Notes: a model not told the origin generated them from the sequence alone. DNA of 64,000 nt from Prorocentrum cordatum (GCA_963575745.1 CAUYUJ010017870.1:79001-143000), one strand, 5' to 3'; positions 21,329 through 33,728 are shown, counted from the first letter of the stretch. Translations and numbers: made by a program.

Positions 21329-21799
21329 AGAAAGGGATGATGAAGAAAAAGAAATGAGGCGCATGAGACGCAAGATGAGACAGACGAGGAGTAAGACGAG
21401 GGGCCAGCGTAAATTTAAGATACGTCCACGATACTGCAACACACCCTCCTGTCCCAATTCCCATCTGAAAGCCCGTAAAGGCGCATACGCTGCTGCACAA
21501 CTGCGTTCTAGAGCGCGGAGCCCTTTATTTTCGTGGTCGCAGTCGTTCGTCGTCGTCCGTCGTCGTCCGTCGTGACCGCGACCTGGCTTCCTGGTCCCGG
21601 ATTCCTTTGACATCTTGCACGCCTGCTTCTCGGTATAGCTCGGAGCTCATCATTTTCGTCCGTCGTCGTCGCTCGTGGTTCGTCGTTGTTTACACACCCC
21701 CTCCCATCTGCCCTGGCCCACATTGGATGCTCGTTCTGGGGACCTTCCTGGAGCCACTCGCTCCACTCGTGCGTCGAAGCTGCGTCGAACGTCAGTCGA
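20380..21799. other. Spacer without recognised genes
   Basis: A short CAG-rich patch occurs at 21297-21320. Nothing else was recognised. Confidence 0.35.
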
Positions 21800-21890
21800 T
21801 GTGGGTCGACCCTGAGTCGAACCTGAGTCGAACCTGAGTCGAACCTGAGTCGAACTTGAGTCGAACTTGAGTCGAACTGGGGTCGAACAG
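21800..21890. repeat. 11-bp minisatellite, GAGTCGAACCT
   Basis: About seven direct copies of an 11-bp unit with small changes (GAGTCGAACTT, GGGTCGAACAG). Confidence 0.85.
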
Positions 21891-22084
21891 ATCCGTTAGG
21901 TGGGCTCCAGGAAGGTCCCCGAAACGAGCATCGAACCCACAGGATCCCGCCCTGCCCCTGGCCCCCGCTCCCTCCTGGGCCTCGTGCAAGCACCAGGGCA
22001 TGCGCGCCACCGGTCTTCGCTGCGATGAGCGCCCGGTTGACAGACGATCCCCCCGCGGGGCCTGCCGTGCGGGTGGGAAACTCA

Positions 22085-22296
22085 CGATGGGCCTGCTTTC
22101 CACCACCACCACCACCACCATAAGTTGGACGGGGGAAGGAGGAGGACGACGAGGAGGAGGAGGTGGAGGTGGCGGTTCTCCTCTTCCCCCTCCCCCTCTC
22201 CACCTCCTCCTCCTCCTCTCCGTCCTCAGCCTCCTCGTCGTCCTCCACATTCCCCCGTCCAACTTCTGGTGGCGGTGGCGGAAAACAGGCCCATCA
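22085..22296. mobile_element. Polypurine-core hairpin element, copy C
   Basis: The left end GATGGGCCTGCTTTCCACCA and the right end GGAAAACAGGCCCATC are inverted. The arms continue through ATAAGTTGGACGGGGG/CCCCCGTCCAACTT. The core is a GGA tract followed by a CCT tract, so even the core is palindromic. Confidence 0.8.
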
Positions 22297-23160
22297 GCTC
22301 ATTTTGAAAAGGAGCTGCCCACCGACGTTCCTGGAGCAGCACGCACAGGGTCGAGAGCACGCCGCCGCGGGGAACCATCGGCGAGCTGCTGCTGAAGGGC
22401 CACCAAGCTCTGGGACGAAGCCGACAGACGGACACGCTGACGGGCTCCCAGTTGCATCGTGTAGTTGAGATCCGTTTTTCCACCAAGCCTCTAACTATAA
22501 GAAACGGTCATGGCACACGAGACAGCCTCAAACAAGAGCCACATGCGGAAAAATAGTAGCCCTCCACCCGTTCGACCGTTGCTAATACTGTCACTTCAGA
22601 TCGTTAAGCGATACGAGAGCTCTGGTTCGAAGCAAGTTCGTCCTCTCTTTGCCCAACTGCTGGAAACGGTTTGACGAATCTGAACGGAGCGAATGCGAGA
22701 ACCATATACAAAAAAACGGCCCTGCACCCATGTGAAGATTGTATACGTCATGGCGAATGTGCGCAACGCGAAAGCGATGGCGAAGGCCGCGTATGTGAAC
22801 TGTCATAGCACCAGCCGCGCAACAACCTCAAGAAAGAAAACCACATTCATGAAAGACCCGCTCTCAATCCGTGTAGCCATAGGGCCAGTGGTGTATGCAA
22901 GCCTCAGAACCATGAGCATGCAATGACGTCTCAAACAAAATGCCCGGCCTGTGCACCGGAGCGTCTGGTGTAACAAGGACGAGGTATCCATCAGTAAGCG
23001 GGACGGCGCGAATTCGAATAAGGAGGGGGAGAGGAAACGGATGGAGGGGAGGCAATGCTGCCGCCCATTCAATTGTCACCGCCTGTTTTGACATAGTTTG
23101 ATATTTCCCTGTACGCCCTAGCGGGCTGCATATATGTATATATATATAAGTATAAGTATA
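22297..23160. other. Spacer without recognised genes
   Basis: No repeats shared with the rest of the window and no protein motif were seen. Confidence 0.35.
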
Positions 23161-23201
23161 CTAGAACCATCGCGCGCGCTTCGCGCGCGCGATGGTTCTA
23201 G
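23161..23201. repeat. Perfect 19-bp hairpin
   Basis: CTAGAACCATCGCGCGCGC is followed by TTC and then its exact reverse complement. It sits between an AT-rich run and the start of the large duplicated block. Confidence 0.9.
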
Positions 23202-23209
23202 CCCAGGCC

Positions 23210-26200
23210 GGGGGGGCGCTGGACGATCTTGGACAACGCTATCAAGCACAGTCGCGCGACGGCATCTGAGGAGCTTCTGGGGTGTTCCGCATGCTTCGTC
23301 AACTGGTTGTTGGAGGCACCTCTTGGGTGCTTCTTGGGGGGGCGTCTGAGGGTCCCTTGGGGGCATCAGTTCTTCAATCTGAAGCCGTCATTGGCCGTCT
23401 TGGCTGCGTGGAGGCCCGACTTGAGGCCGCCTGCGGCCAGATTGAGGCAATCCGGAAGCCTCCAGGGGCCTACTGGAAGCAGTTTTGACGCATCGAGGGC
23501 ACTCTTGGGCTATTTTAAAGCCTCTTGGACGTCTCCTAGGGGCCTCTTTTAGGCCATCGGGAAGCTTTTGGGGTCCTCGTCGGACCACGTGGGGGCCTCT
23601 TGCAGCCTCCTGTGGGCCTTCTGGGGTGACCGCTCTGCTGTTGGGTCGCGTTCCCCTTCTTGGGCCTCTCTTGGGGCTCTTGGGGCCCTCTCGGGCCGTC
23701 TTGGGCGCCTCAAGCACCGTCTTGGGGCCCTCGCGGGCCGTCTTGGGGCCCTCTTGGAGGCCTCCTCCTCTATGTGGGAGCGGTACTGGAAGCCTCTTGG
23801 GCCGTCTTGGAGCATCGGGATGCCAAAAAGCAGAAACAATTAAAACCCGTCAAAGCCCAATCGAAAAACAATGAGTTGTGCCTGTTGGGGCCACCTTGGG
23901 AGATCTCTTGGAACCTCGTCGGCCCTCTTGGGAGCTTCTTCGGGGCCTCTTGGATCCGATTGGGGGCCTCTTGGGACTTCCCGAGAGCTTCTCGGGGTAG
24001 AAAGCTCGGATTCTCGGTTCGTGTTTCCCTTCTTGACCCTCTCTTGGGGCCGTCTTGGGCGCCTCAGGCACCGCCTTGGGGCCCTCGTGGGCCACCCAGG
24101 GCCCTCTTGGAAGCCTCTTCGGCTATCTTGGAGCTGTCTTGGAGGCCTCTTCCTCCTCCTCGTCCCCCTCCTCCTCCTCCCACTCCAGCTCTCTCTCCTC
24201 CTGATCTTCCTCCTCCTCCTGCTGCAGCGTGTTCCGGAAGGCTCCCGCCAGAACATGCTGTGCACAAGTGCTGTCACTGCTCCCGCCACCGTGCCCTGGG
24301 TGGTGGGTCAGAGGCCTCATGGGTGTTGGTTTGAATCTCGTGGTTGGCCTGTCGGGGACGTCGTGAAGGCAGTTTCGCAGCTTCTCGGTAGCCGTTTTGA
24401 AACCGTTGTGGGGCCTCCTCGGGGCTGTTTTGTGGCCTCTTTAGGCCTCGTTTGGGCCTCCTAGGTGCCTCTTGGGGGCCTCCTGGGGCCTCTTGGGGGC
24501 CTCCTTGGGGCCTCCTGGGGCACTCTTCAAGCGGGAGGGTCGAATTTTGGAATCGTGGTCCCCCTCTTGGGCGCATCTTGGGGCCGTCTTGGGGCTCTGT
24601 TGGGCTGTATTGGGCGACTCTGGGGCCGTCTTAGGGCCCTCTTGGGCCGTCTTGGGGCGCTCTTGGGGGCCTATGAAGCCGTCTTGGATCGTCCGTCGGA
24701 CAGCCGGAGAGGCTGGAAGGACAACATCGTTCGAAATGTTCCGTAAAATTGACGATTTCGGCCTCTTGAAGCGCTCTGGAGAGGCGTCTTGAAGCGTCGT
24801 GGAGTGCCTTGGGGGGCCTCTCGGGCCGTCTTGGGCCTATCTTGGGCGTCCTGGAGCGGTCTTTCGGCGACTCTGGGCCCGCTTGGGCCGTCTTGGGAGC
24901 CTCTGGAGGCCCTCCTGGACTATTTTGGACCTCCCTGGCCGCCCCGTCCTCCCATGGGGGGTCGGAGGCGGCGGCCTCCGAGGCCCAGGACAAGGAAACC
25001 CTTGAAAAATCATATGGAAAATGAGCCCCGGTACCCCCATGGAGGCTCGTCGGCGCTCTTGGACCGTTGGAAGCTCGAAAACGCGAGAATCCAAAAACAT
25101 TGAAAAGACCATTGAACATATACGATTTTGGCCTCTTCGGGCCGTACCGTGATACCAATCAGACTTCTTGGGGTCTCTTGGAAGTACCTGGGAGCCTCGA
25201 GAGCCGTCGGAAGGCTGACTTGGGCTGCTCGGGAGCGTCATGGGCCATCCTTTCGCATTCTGGGGGCTCCTGGGGGGCGTCTTGGGCCCTCCTGGAGCGC
25301 TGTGGACGCTGCCCGGAAAGGCTGGGGCAGCGGTGCCGGGAGCTTCCCCGTGATGTGGCCATATCTTTTCAGCGCGTTCCGGGAGCATCTTCCCGGAACG
25401 CGCTCGTGGCAGGGCGCCCACGTCCGAGGACGTTGGCATGGGAAACCGCAGCGCGTGATCATTCCAGCGCGTTCCGGCGACGACCGTCCAGAACGCGCTT
25501 GGGCAAGCGCTGGGTTTTGGGATGGCGAGTGGGAACCGTTCAGGCAGTTTGGGATGCTCGGGGCAAGAGGCGGAAGCCATCCTCATAAGACATGCAGTCT
25601 TCCTGGAGCCGTCTTGCAGAAAACACAAGAAAATGAGACCCTGCAGTCGTTCCTGGAGCCGTCTTGGAGCCCTCTTGGGCTGCCCTGGAGCCTGTTGGAG
25701 CCCTCTGCGGAATGGTCTTGGAGCCCGCGCCGAGGATCTGGAAAATGTCCGGGACCATCGCGGCGGCCTCCGAGGCCCGGGACGCCGAACCCCCGCAAAA
25801 ACACAGCGAAAATGAGCCCCGGTACTCCCATGGAGGGGCGTGCAGCTGTTTTCGGGCCCCTGGGGGGGCGCTGGACGATCTTGGACAACGCTATCAAGCA
25901 CAGGTGCGCGACGGCATCTGAGGAGCTTCGGGGGTGTTCCGCATGCTTCGTCAACTGGCTGTTGGAGGCACCTCTTGGGTGCTTCTTGGGGGGGCGTCTG
26001 AGAGTCCCTTGGGGGCATCGGTTCTGCAATCTGAAGCCGTCATTGGCTGTCTTGGCTGCGTGGAGGCCCGACTTGAGGCCACCTGCGGCCAGATTGAGGC
26101 AATCCGGAAGCCTCCCGGGGGCCTACTGGAAGCAGTTTTGACGCATCGAGGGCACTCTTGGGCTGTTTTCAAGCCTCTTAGACGTCTCCTAGGGGCCTTT

Positions 26201-27700
26201 TAGGCCCTCGGGAAGCTTTTGGGGTCCTCATCGGACCACTTGGGGGCCTCTTGCAGCCTCCTGTGGGCCTTGTGGGGGTACCGCTCTGCTTTTGGGTCGC
26301 GTTCCCCTTCTTGGGCCTCTCTTGGGGCTCTTGGGGCCCTCTCGGGCCGTCTTGGGCGCCTCAAGCACCGTCTTGGGGCCCTCGCGGGCCGTCTTGGGGC
26401 CCTCTTGGAGGCCTCTTCCTCTATATGGGAGCGGTACTGGAAGCCTCTTGGGCCGTCTTGGAGCATCGGGATGCCAAAAGGCAGAAAAAATTAAAACCCG
26501 TCAAAGCCCAATCGAAAACAATGAGTTGTGCCTCTTGGGGCCACCTTGGGAGATCTCTTGGAACCTCGTCGGCCCTCTTGGGAGCTTCTTGGGGGCCTCT
26601 TGGATCCGATTGGGGGCCTCTTGGGACTTCCCGAGAACCTCTCGGGGTAGAAAGCTCGGATTCTCGGTTCGTGTTTCCCTTCTTGGGCCTCTCTTGGGGC
26701 CGTCTTGGGGCCCTCTCGGGCCGTCTTGGGCGCCTCAGGCACCGCCTTGGGGCCCTCGTGGGCCGCCCAGGGCCCTCTTGGAAGCCTCTTCGGCTATCTT
26801 GGAGCTGTCTGGGAGGCCTCTTCCTCCTCCTCGTCCCCCTCCTCCTCCTCCCACTTCAGCTCTCTCTCTCCTGATCTTCCTCCTCCTCCTCCTCCTGCAG
26901 CGTGTTCTGGAAGGCTCCCGCCAGAACATGCTGTGCACAAGTGCTGTCACTGCTCCCGCCACCGTGCCCTGGGTGGTGGGTCAGAGGCCTCATGGGTGTT
27001 GGTTTGGATCTCGTGGTTGGCCTGTCGGGGACGTCGTGAAGGCAGTTTCGCAGCTTCTCGGTAGCCGTTTTGGGACCGTTGTGGGGCCTCCTCGGGGCTG
27101 TTTTGTGGCCTCTTTAGGCCTCGTTTGGGCCTCCTGGGTGCCTCTTGGGGGCCTCCTGGGGCCTCTTGGGGGCTCCTTGGGGCCTCCTGGGGCACTCTTC
27201 AAGCGGGAGGGTCGAATTTTGGAGTCGTGGTCCCCCTCTTGGGCGCATCTTGGGGCCGTCTTGGGGCTCTTGGGCTCTTGGGCGACTCTGGGGCCGTCTT
27301 GGGGCGCTCTTGGGGGCCTATGGAGCCGTCTTGGAACGTCGGACAGCCGAAAAGGCTGGAAGGACAACATCGTTCGAAAACCTTCATAAAATCGACGATT
27401 CCGGCCTCTTGAAGCGCTCTGGAGAGGCGTCTTGAAGCGTCGTGGAGTGCCTTGGGGGGCCTCGCGGGCCGTCTTGGGCTTATCTTGGGCGTCCTGGAGC
27501 GGTCTTTCGTCGATTCGGGGCCCGCTTGGGCCGTCTTGGGAGCCTCTGGAGGCCCTCCTGGACTATTTTTGACCTCCCCGGCCGCCCCGTCCTCCCATTG
27601 GGGGGTCGGAGGCGGCGGCCTCCGAGGCCCAGAACGCGGAAACCATGTAAAAACACAGGGAAAATGAGCCCCGGTCCCGCCATGGGGGGTGGAGGCACCT
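23210..27700. repeat. Large block of TCTTGGGGCC-type repeats containing a 1.83-kb direct duplication
   Basis: The whole block is built of degenerate 9-12 bp units such as GTCTTGGGGCCCTCTTGG. Two long copies are nearly identical by eye: 23212 to about 25045 and 25866 to about 27690, each starting GGGGGGGCGCTGGACGATCT and ending near AATGAGCCCCGGT. A shorter segment (25046-25850) between them ends with the same motif. Long reading frames here are repeat artefacts. Shorter relatives lie at 37730-38260 and, inverted, inside the elements at 19.3 and 56.2 kb. Confidence 0.8.
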
Positions 27701-27726
27701 GTCCTGGGGCCCCCGGCCTCGCCCCC

Positions 27727-27730
<4 letters not shown>

Positions 27731-27787
<57 letters not shown>

Positions 27788-27788
27788 G
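27731..27788. repeat. AT then GT dinucleotide microsatellite
   Basis: About 40 bp of (AT)n are followed by about 18 bp of (GT)n, directly at the end of the duplicated block. Confidence 0.95.
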
Positions 27789-27789
27789 C

Positions 27790-28714
27790 CGAAGTTACTC
27801 CTGACGTCCATTGCGGCAAGTTTATGGTTCTGTCCTGCTGAAGCCACATCGCAGAACTCTCACTAATTCTGACCGCTTCACGTATACGCAATAGTTGTAC
27901 AGCTAATGATCGAGCGTCCCAGAGAAGGAAACAACTATTCAAAAGAAAACGGGATCACTGTGGCAGGAGAGGGGATGCGGTAAGCCACGGCTGGGCCGCC
28001 TTGTCTCGCTTTGCCTCCTGGATATAAGGGCGCGCTGCGGCGGTGAGGAGGGGGAGAAACTACGTGCAACACACACGTTCTGGCGACGATGATTTCCTAC
28101 TCGGCCGAGACGATGCCAGCTCGGCTGCTTCCCTCTTGATTGCTCAGCGAACTCGGGCAAAAACCCAACTGTGTACAGATGCCGACCTTCTCTCGAGTCT
28201 GTGGAACCGAGGGGCGGGAAAAAAAACAGAACAAGACAGATACCAACCAACCCCAAACAACAAACACCGATCCAGTCGCAGAGCTATTTCATTTGGACGT
28301 GGGCTAACGCCAAGCCCAATTTCCTTGAAAAAATAAGCATACCGCAGCATACTCGATCAGCGCAAGCCCCGCAAGCAAAGACTAAAAACTTGTGGGCGGG
28401 ATTTGATGGAGGGGGGAAACATGCAATTGAAAGGATCATCGGCCCGCAGAGCATTGTGTGAGGAGAATGGGGAGCTGCCCCGTCTCCTCTGCATCATCAC
28501 TGGTGTGGAGTCGCTTTCGGTGAGGCACGCCATCTCCTTGAGGTGGGGGGCGGCAGCTGGGAGCGAGCGGGCCACGCCACGGGGCAAGGGCCAACGGCGA
28601 GGACTGAGGGAGGGAAGCGAGGATAAGGAACTCAGACGGGGGCTGAGAACGAAGTGAAAGAGGGAGAGGAAGAAACGGAGAAAACGAATGGGGAGGCACA
28701 GGAAGAAAGGATAT
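27790..28714. other. Spacer without recognised genes
   Basis: No recognised genes or shared repeats were seen. Confidence 0.35.
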
Positions 28715-28830
28715 GGAAAGAGCGAGAGGGAGAAAGAGAGAGAGAGAGGGAGAAAAAGACAGAGAGAGAGAGACACACACACACACACAGACGCATGAAT
28801 GCACGCACGCACACACACACACACTTTTGC
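28715..28830. repeat. GA and CA microsatellite
   Basis: GAGAGA runs pass into CACACA runs. A further short CA run lies at 29072-29090. Confidence 0.85.
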
Positions 28831-29399
28831 GTCGGCGGCGAGGCAGGGGACGTCTGCGCTAGCGGGAACGTGGATGCCGCTGAAGCGAATTGTGCCACCA
28901 TGCAGGAGGGAGGAGGAGGCGGAGGGTGCGGCCGAACGAGGGGGCAGAGGGAGCGAGCCGCTCAGGGGGACGGGTCACGCCCCGAGCACGTGGCGCGGCC
29001 AGCACCGCCGGCGGGCCCGCGGCGGGCGGAGGCGGGGCGCAGTGCAGGGGCGGGAGCCACCGGGGGAGAACGCGCACACACACACACACGATGTTGTGGA
29101 CCGCGCGTCCGGGCCACGGGCGGCCGCGCGGACACACGGCCCGCGCGCCTGGCGCTCGGGGCTGGCGCGACAGCGAAGTCGAGCAAAGGAGCCAACGGAA
29201 AACCCATTTATTCCGGAGGATCACGCGCGAGGCGGGGGAAGTGCGGGTGGAAGATAACGCGACGCACCCTCTGTTGCGCCAGGGGTGCGTGCGTTACCCC
29301 CCCCCGGTGCGTCGCCCCCCTGGGCGCGCTGGGGAAGGGTTATCCGCCCCTATGCGGACACGAAGCGCCAAGGGGCAGGCAGGGCCTGTGAGCGCAACT
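28831..29399. other. GC-rich spacer
   Basis: Long open frames are present, but I recognise no protein and no shared repeat. Confidence 0.35.
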
Positions 29400-30127
29400 G
29401 TGCCAGTGGCATGTGTCCATCACAACTGCTGCCACAACCGCAGCAACTGTGTGCACCGCAGCATCTGTGCACACAATAGTGTTCGTGCACACCATAGTGC
29501 CCGTGTGCACCATGATGCCTGTGCACGCCACATTGCCAGAGCGCCTGTGGTGCACAGCACTCGTGTGCACCACGGCGCCTGCGTACACCACCATGCGTGT
29601 CTAACCACCCCACAACGCCTGTGTGCATCACGTCTCCTGCTTCAGCATCACACGAATGCACCGCAGCGCAAGTACACCACACCGCCTGTGTACACCACAA
29701 AGCCTGTGTACTCCTCCAGAAAAAACAGCAAGCCCGAAAGTGTAGAAAATCAGTGTGTGCGTGTGTGTGTGGGGGGGGGGGAGGGGGGGGGGGGGGGGGC
29801 GAAAGTGACAAGTTCACTATTCTACCTATGTGTGATGCTTGTTTTCTCTGGCCATGAGTATGGCTCCCCGCGCGTTGAGCCCACAGTTCCCATGTATACA
29901 CACCGCCGCTGTGCACATCAATGCTTGCGTACACCGCAGTACTTGTGTACAACGCAGCTGCTGCAGCAGTCAAATATTTGTGCACCACAGCGGCTGTGTG
30001 CACCATCACAAAGCATGCGCACACAACGCAAGTGCACACCGGAAGGATTGCGTACATCAGCATGCCTCTGTACACCAAAAGTGCTGCTGTGGCCCGTGTG
30101 CACCACCGCGCCTTTGTACAACCAGCG
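29400..30127. repeat. 18-bp minisatellite, left part
   Basis: Diverged copies of GTGTGCACCACAGCGCCT repeat with a usual spacing of 18 bp. A poly-G patch at 29769-29800 divides the array. The array is cut by a LINE and resumes at 32731-32850. The 18-bp period keeps a frame open, but I see no reason to call it coding. Confidence 0.75.
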
Positions 30128-30266
30128 TTTTTTGTTTGGCCTGCGCGGCGGGCAAGCGGGGAGGCTCCAGGAGTCAGCCCCCCCCCGTCTGCGAGGCGCC
30201 TCTCGCCCCCTCGGGCGGCGCGACCTCCGCTCGGTGAAAGACCGAGGGCGCGGCACCACGGCGAAG

Positions 30267-32093
30267 CTAGACGGCCTGCGTTGAGGCCACCGAGCTCGAG
30301 AGGCCAGCCACCTCTCCAGCTGCAGCGTCAAGGAGGCGCGCACCGCTGGTCGGGTGCACACCTCGGCGAATTCTATCGCCTCTGAGGCGGCGGATGCGAC
30401 CTGCATCACCCTCGTCTGGGGCGCACAGGCTCGAGAGCGCCTTGAAGGAGCCAAGGCGCTCGCGCGCGTACGCATTGCACCGATTGCATACGACGTAGCC
30501 GCGGCACCGCTGCAGCACATGCCCGAGCTCGTCGCGCGCAGTGGCAGGAGCGGGAGGCACAGCGGGAGCCGCGCCCTCGGCAGGCACATCGGCGGGTGCC
30601 AAGAGCGCACGGGCTCCGCCGCGCTCAGCACGCACAGGAGGAGACCGCGACCTGTCGCCGCTGCCTCCGACGGCGCCAGCGCGAGAAGAGCTCGCCCTGC
30701 GCTCCCTCCATGCAGCCATGAGGAGGTCAGCGGCACTCGAAGGCTGGCTCTCGGCGGCGGCGGGCCTCTCACTGGAGCCCGCGGCAGGCCCACGAGGCCT
30801 GCGAGGCGCTCGGCGGGCGGGGCCACTCGCGGCGGCGGCGCGGCAGGTGTCGCCGCCGTCGCCCTCGGCGCTGCCACCGCCTCCGTGCCCTCCAGCAGCG
30901 GCAGCCGTGAGGGCGGCGGCCGCCAACGCGACACCTGCAGCGGCGCTGGAGGCGGGGGCCCGCTTGGCCCCTGAGGCCACCGCCTTGGGCTTGCAGGGGG
31001 CCCTGAAGAGCTCCTGCTTGGACCTCTCCGCGCGCGCCGTCTTGAAGCACGCCTGGCAGTACCACGAGCCGTCGGCCTGCGTCGCGAAGACGTGGCTCGT
31101 GAGGCAGAGGCCGACGCGGTTGCCGAGGTCGCGCTGCACGAAGCCCTGGGCGCCGTCGTCCCTGGCGGCGCCCGCTGGCGTGCCGGCCTTGGCCAACCAG
31201 CGCGCGACACCGTCCACCATGACGGCAGCCTGCTTGCACCTCAACCTCGCCGCGGAAGGGGGCCCAAGCGCCGCGGCGATGCCACGTGCCACGTGGTTCG
31301 CCTCGAAGTTGCCGCGCCTCTGCTTGCGGGTGATCGCGCCCTCCCGAACTTGGCGATGGGTCGCATGGCCAGGCACCTTGACCACCGTGAGGCCGTGGTC
31401 CGAGAGGCCGCCGAAGTCGTCGAGGGCCGCCCACACCAGCCGCCACAGGTGCCCCCACGCGGAGGACGCGAGGGTGCTGCGCTCGGCCCCACGAAGGTTG
31501 ACGCCGTCCACCACGTAGCTGGCGTCGCAGTGCAGGACGATGGGCGGGATGGAGTGCCGCAGCACGATGAGCACCGACAGCAGCTCCGAGCCATCGGTGC
31601 TCTGCCACGGGCCGACGAGCGGCGACCCAAGCGCCTTGGCCCTGCTGCCAGGACCTGGGTCGGTGCTGTCGCTGACGGGCGGCAGCTCGACCACCGCCGC
31701 CACGCCTTGGGCGCCCCGCCCACCAGCAAGTGCGGCGCCGTGCAGGGCGCCGTCGCAGTACAGAGGCTGGCCGCAGAAGGGCTCGCCTGGCTCGCCGCAG
31801 CACCAGCGCAGATGGTCCAGGAAGCCGCCTGCAGGCGGCCGCCACTGCAGCCAAGGGATCGGGAAGACCAGCCTCTCGACGAGGAGCCTGATCACCTGGT
31901 TGTCGCGCTGCGCCAGCAGGAGCGCCATCTCCCGCGGCAGGTCGCCTCCATCAGGTAGACGAGTGAGGGCCTGGCACTCGAGATGCCTGTGCCAGAGGTC
32001 GCCCCGCTGCCCTGGGCAGAGCTCGCAGAAATCGGAGGAGGCATACCTCGGGTTGTTGCCGAACTTCCTGACGTTGGTCCACTGGCCGTTCAC
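30267..32093 (-). pseudogene. LINE RNase H and C-terminal zinc-finger region
   Basis: From the start of this frame there is a CCHC-type pattern (FCELC, then H35 and C40), then an RNase H domain: YCDGAL (D114), STDGSELLSVL (E170), LHCDASYVVDGV (D190), VVKVPGHATH, and GNFEANHVAR, where GNxxAD is usual, so the last acidic residue is lost. The C-terminus has VVCNRCNAYARERLG and IRRGVHP, which resembles the end of dinoflagellate LINE proteins (from memory). The frame is joined to the upstream one by a one-base shift near 32137. Not functional as it stands. Confidence 0.7.
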
Positions 32094-32731
32094 GATGCAC
32101 GACCTGAGGTAGCCGCGCTCCTCGTTGGTGGCGGTGGGCCAGCTCCTGCCAGCCTTCGAGGAGGGCCGTCCTCGATCGCAGCTGCCCGAAGTTGATGCCG
32201 ACGGCCAGCCACGGGGCGTCGTGCTCGCTCAGCTGGCGGGCCTGCCAATCCTCGCAGCTGCGCCGAAGAAGCTTCTTGGTCAGCCACGGGCTGGTGTCGC
32301 CGATGCAGTGGACGTCGCCCGCGTCGGAGGTCCACTTGTCCAGCTGCTCGCACTGCCAGCCGACGCGCCGCAGGGAGAGGACGGCGGCGGAGATGGGCCC
32401 GCGGGCCTGACTCCACTGGCCGACATGGCGGACTGCAGCCGCAAAGTCCGTCTCCAGCGCCTTCTTGGGCAGCCACTGCTCCCAGACGGCGCGGTGTAAC
32501 GTGCTGATGGGGTCGAGCGTGGCTTTGACGACGGGGTCGTAGTCGGCTCCGACGAGGGCCAAGACCGCGGTGGCGCTCTTGCCCGCGGGCCGCAGCTCGA
32601 CGGCCTTCACGGCCATGGTTCTGGCCTGCTGGAGCTCAGCGTCGCTCAAGCCCGTGCAGCAGACCCCGTAGGCGTAGCTGGCCTCCAGCCCCTGCTTCGC
32701 CACCCGGGCTGCGATCCTGCGGCGGCGCGCC
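31951..32731 (-). pseudogene. LINE region between reverse transcriptase and RNase H, truncated
   Basis: The text includes KQGLEASYAYGVCCTGLSDA, SATAVLALVGADYDPV and GINFGQLRSRTALLEGW, which fits the segment after the reverse transcriptase in dinoflagellate LINEs. It starts abruptly at the repeat boundary with no initiation context, showing 5' truncation, and passes into the next frame near 32137. Confidence 0.55.
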
Positions 32732-32850
32732 CTGTGCACACCACAACGCTAGTGCGAAGCACAGATGCTGTTTCAGTATCATTTGTGTGATCTCTGGCGC
32801 ATGTGCACCACAGTGCCTGCGCGCACCACAGGAAGCCTCTGTACAACTCC
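32731..32850. repeat. 18-bp minisatellite, right part
   Basis: GTGCACCACAGTGCCTGCG and relatives resume directly after the LINE 5' end, so the array was one block before the insertion. Confidence 0.65.
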
Positions 32851-33399
32851 AGTCCTCACAGGGCCAAATCTGGAAAATCGCGCTGGGAGGGCGGGGGGGG
32901 CGGACGTGTCGAATTCAATAAATGAGTTCGGGGCACGGTCCCCCTCCCCACCTTGTTGGACCCAAGGCCTCAGTACACCACGTACCACCAGACTGTCCAT
33001 CCCAGCTTGTAATAACCAACCTTTTCCTTCCCGCCTCGCCCCCGTCCTCTTTGTCCTCCGTGGGCACGACAAAGGGCCTGCGGGCACCGCGGCACGCCTG
33101 CGAACACTGCGGCCAGCGCGCTTGTGACTACCAGACGGCGAGTTGAGCAGGGACCGACCGTCCAGGCTTTCAGATTGGCCTACTACGAATTTCCTTTGGA
33201 ATAGCGGCATGTCCTATGAACCAACAGCAAATTCTTAAAGCATGCAGCCGATTGTTCAAAACAAGACGGTCTCAGCCAGAAACTTTCTAAGAGCATGTCG
33301 TCCAAACCACAAACAGTTCCTAGAACATTCCCTGGTGGGCCTATAGACAGGTCAGGACGCTTCGCCACTGCTTGAGCGAGGGGAGCCAGATCGTGCCAA
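32851..33399. other. Spacer without recognised genes
   Basis: Nothing was recognised on either strand. Confidence 0.35.
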
Positions 33400-33640
33400 T
33401 ACCACAGCCGCCTGCAACCGCCACAACAACATGCAGGACCCCGCCAGCGCCACAACACCCCGCGATCGCCGTGGTGTGCCTGCGAGCGCAGGCACTTCGC
33501 CTGCCAACGCCACAATATGCCTGCAAGCACCACGCTGTGCCTGCGAGCGCCGCAGTATGCTCGTGAGCGCCGCAATGGCGCGCGGCGCGCGAGCGAGGTG
33601 CGGGTCGCCACCGCAATCGCCTGCGAACGCAACCGCACGC
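33400..33640. repeat. 18-20 bp minisatellite, GCCTGCGAGCGCCACAAT type
   Basis: Diverged units of TGCCTGCGAGCGCCGCAGT repeat about ten times. Unit length and CCAC/GCCT content resemble the 29.4-kb array, so they may be related. Confidence 0.6.
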
Positions 33641-33728
33641 ATGTGAGCGTGGGGGGGGAGGGGGGGGCAGCGTCAGGAGGGGAGGGGGGGCGCCTTCGAC
33701 AAAGCAGGAAATCAACGCCAAAGCTTCC

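Larger units (their letters stand above)
30128..32731 (-). mobile_element. LINE fragment with RNase H domain, 5'-truncated, inserted in the 18-bp array
   Basis: The element lies on the minus strand. Its 3' end is marked by a short A-rich tail (TTTTTTGTTTGG at 30130-30141 on plus) and its 5' end stops where the GTGCACACCACAACGC repeat resumes. It keeps the region after the reverse transcriptase, an RNase H domain and a C-terminal Cys/His segment. Five-prime truncation with an A-rich tail is the classic product of target-primed reverse transcription. Confidence 0.7.

Noticed and set aside
23282-27389. Many Gly/Leu/Trp-rich frames (SWGRLGALGPSWA type)
   Set aside because: They come from the TCTTGGGGCC repeat in different frames and have no conserved frame between the two copies.
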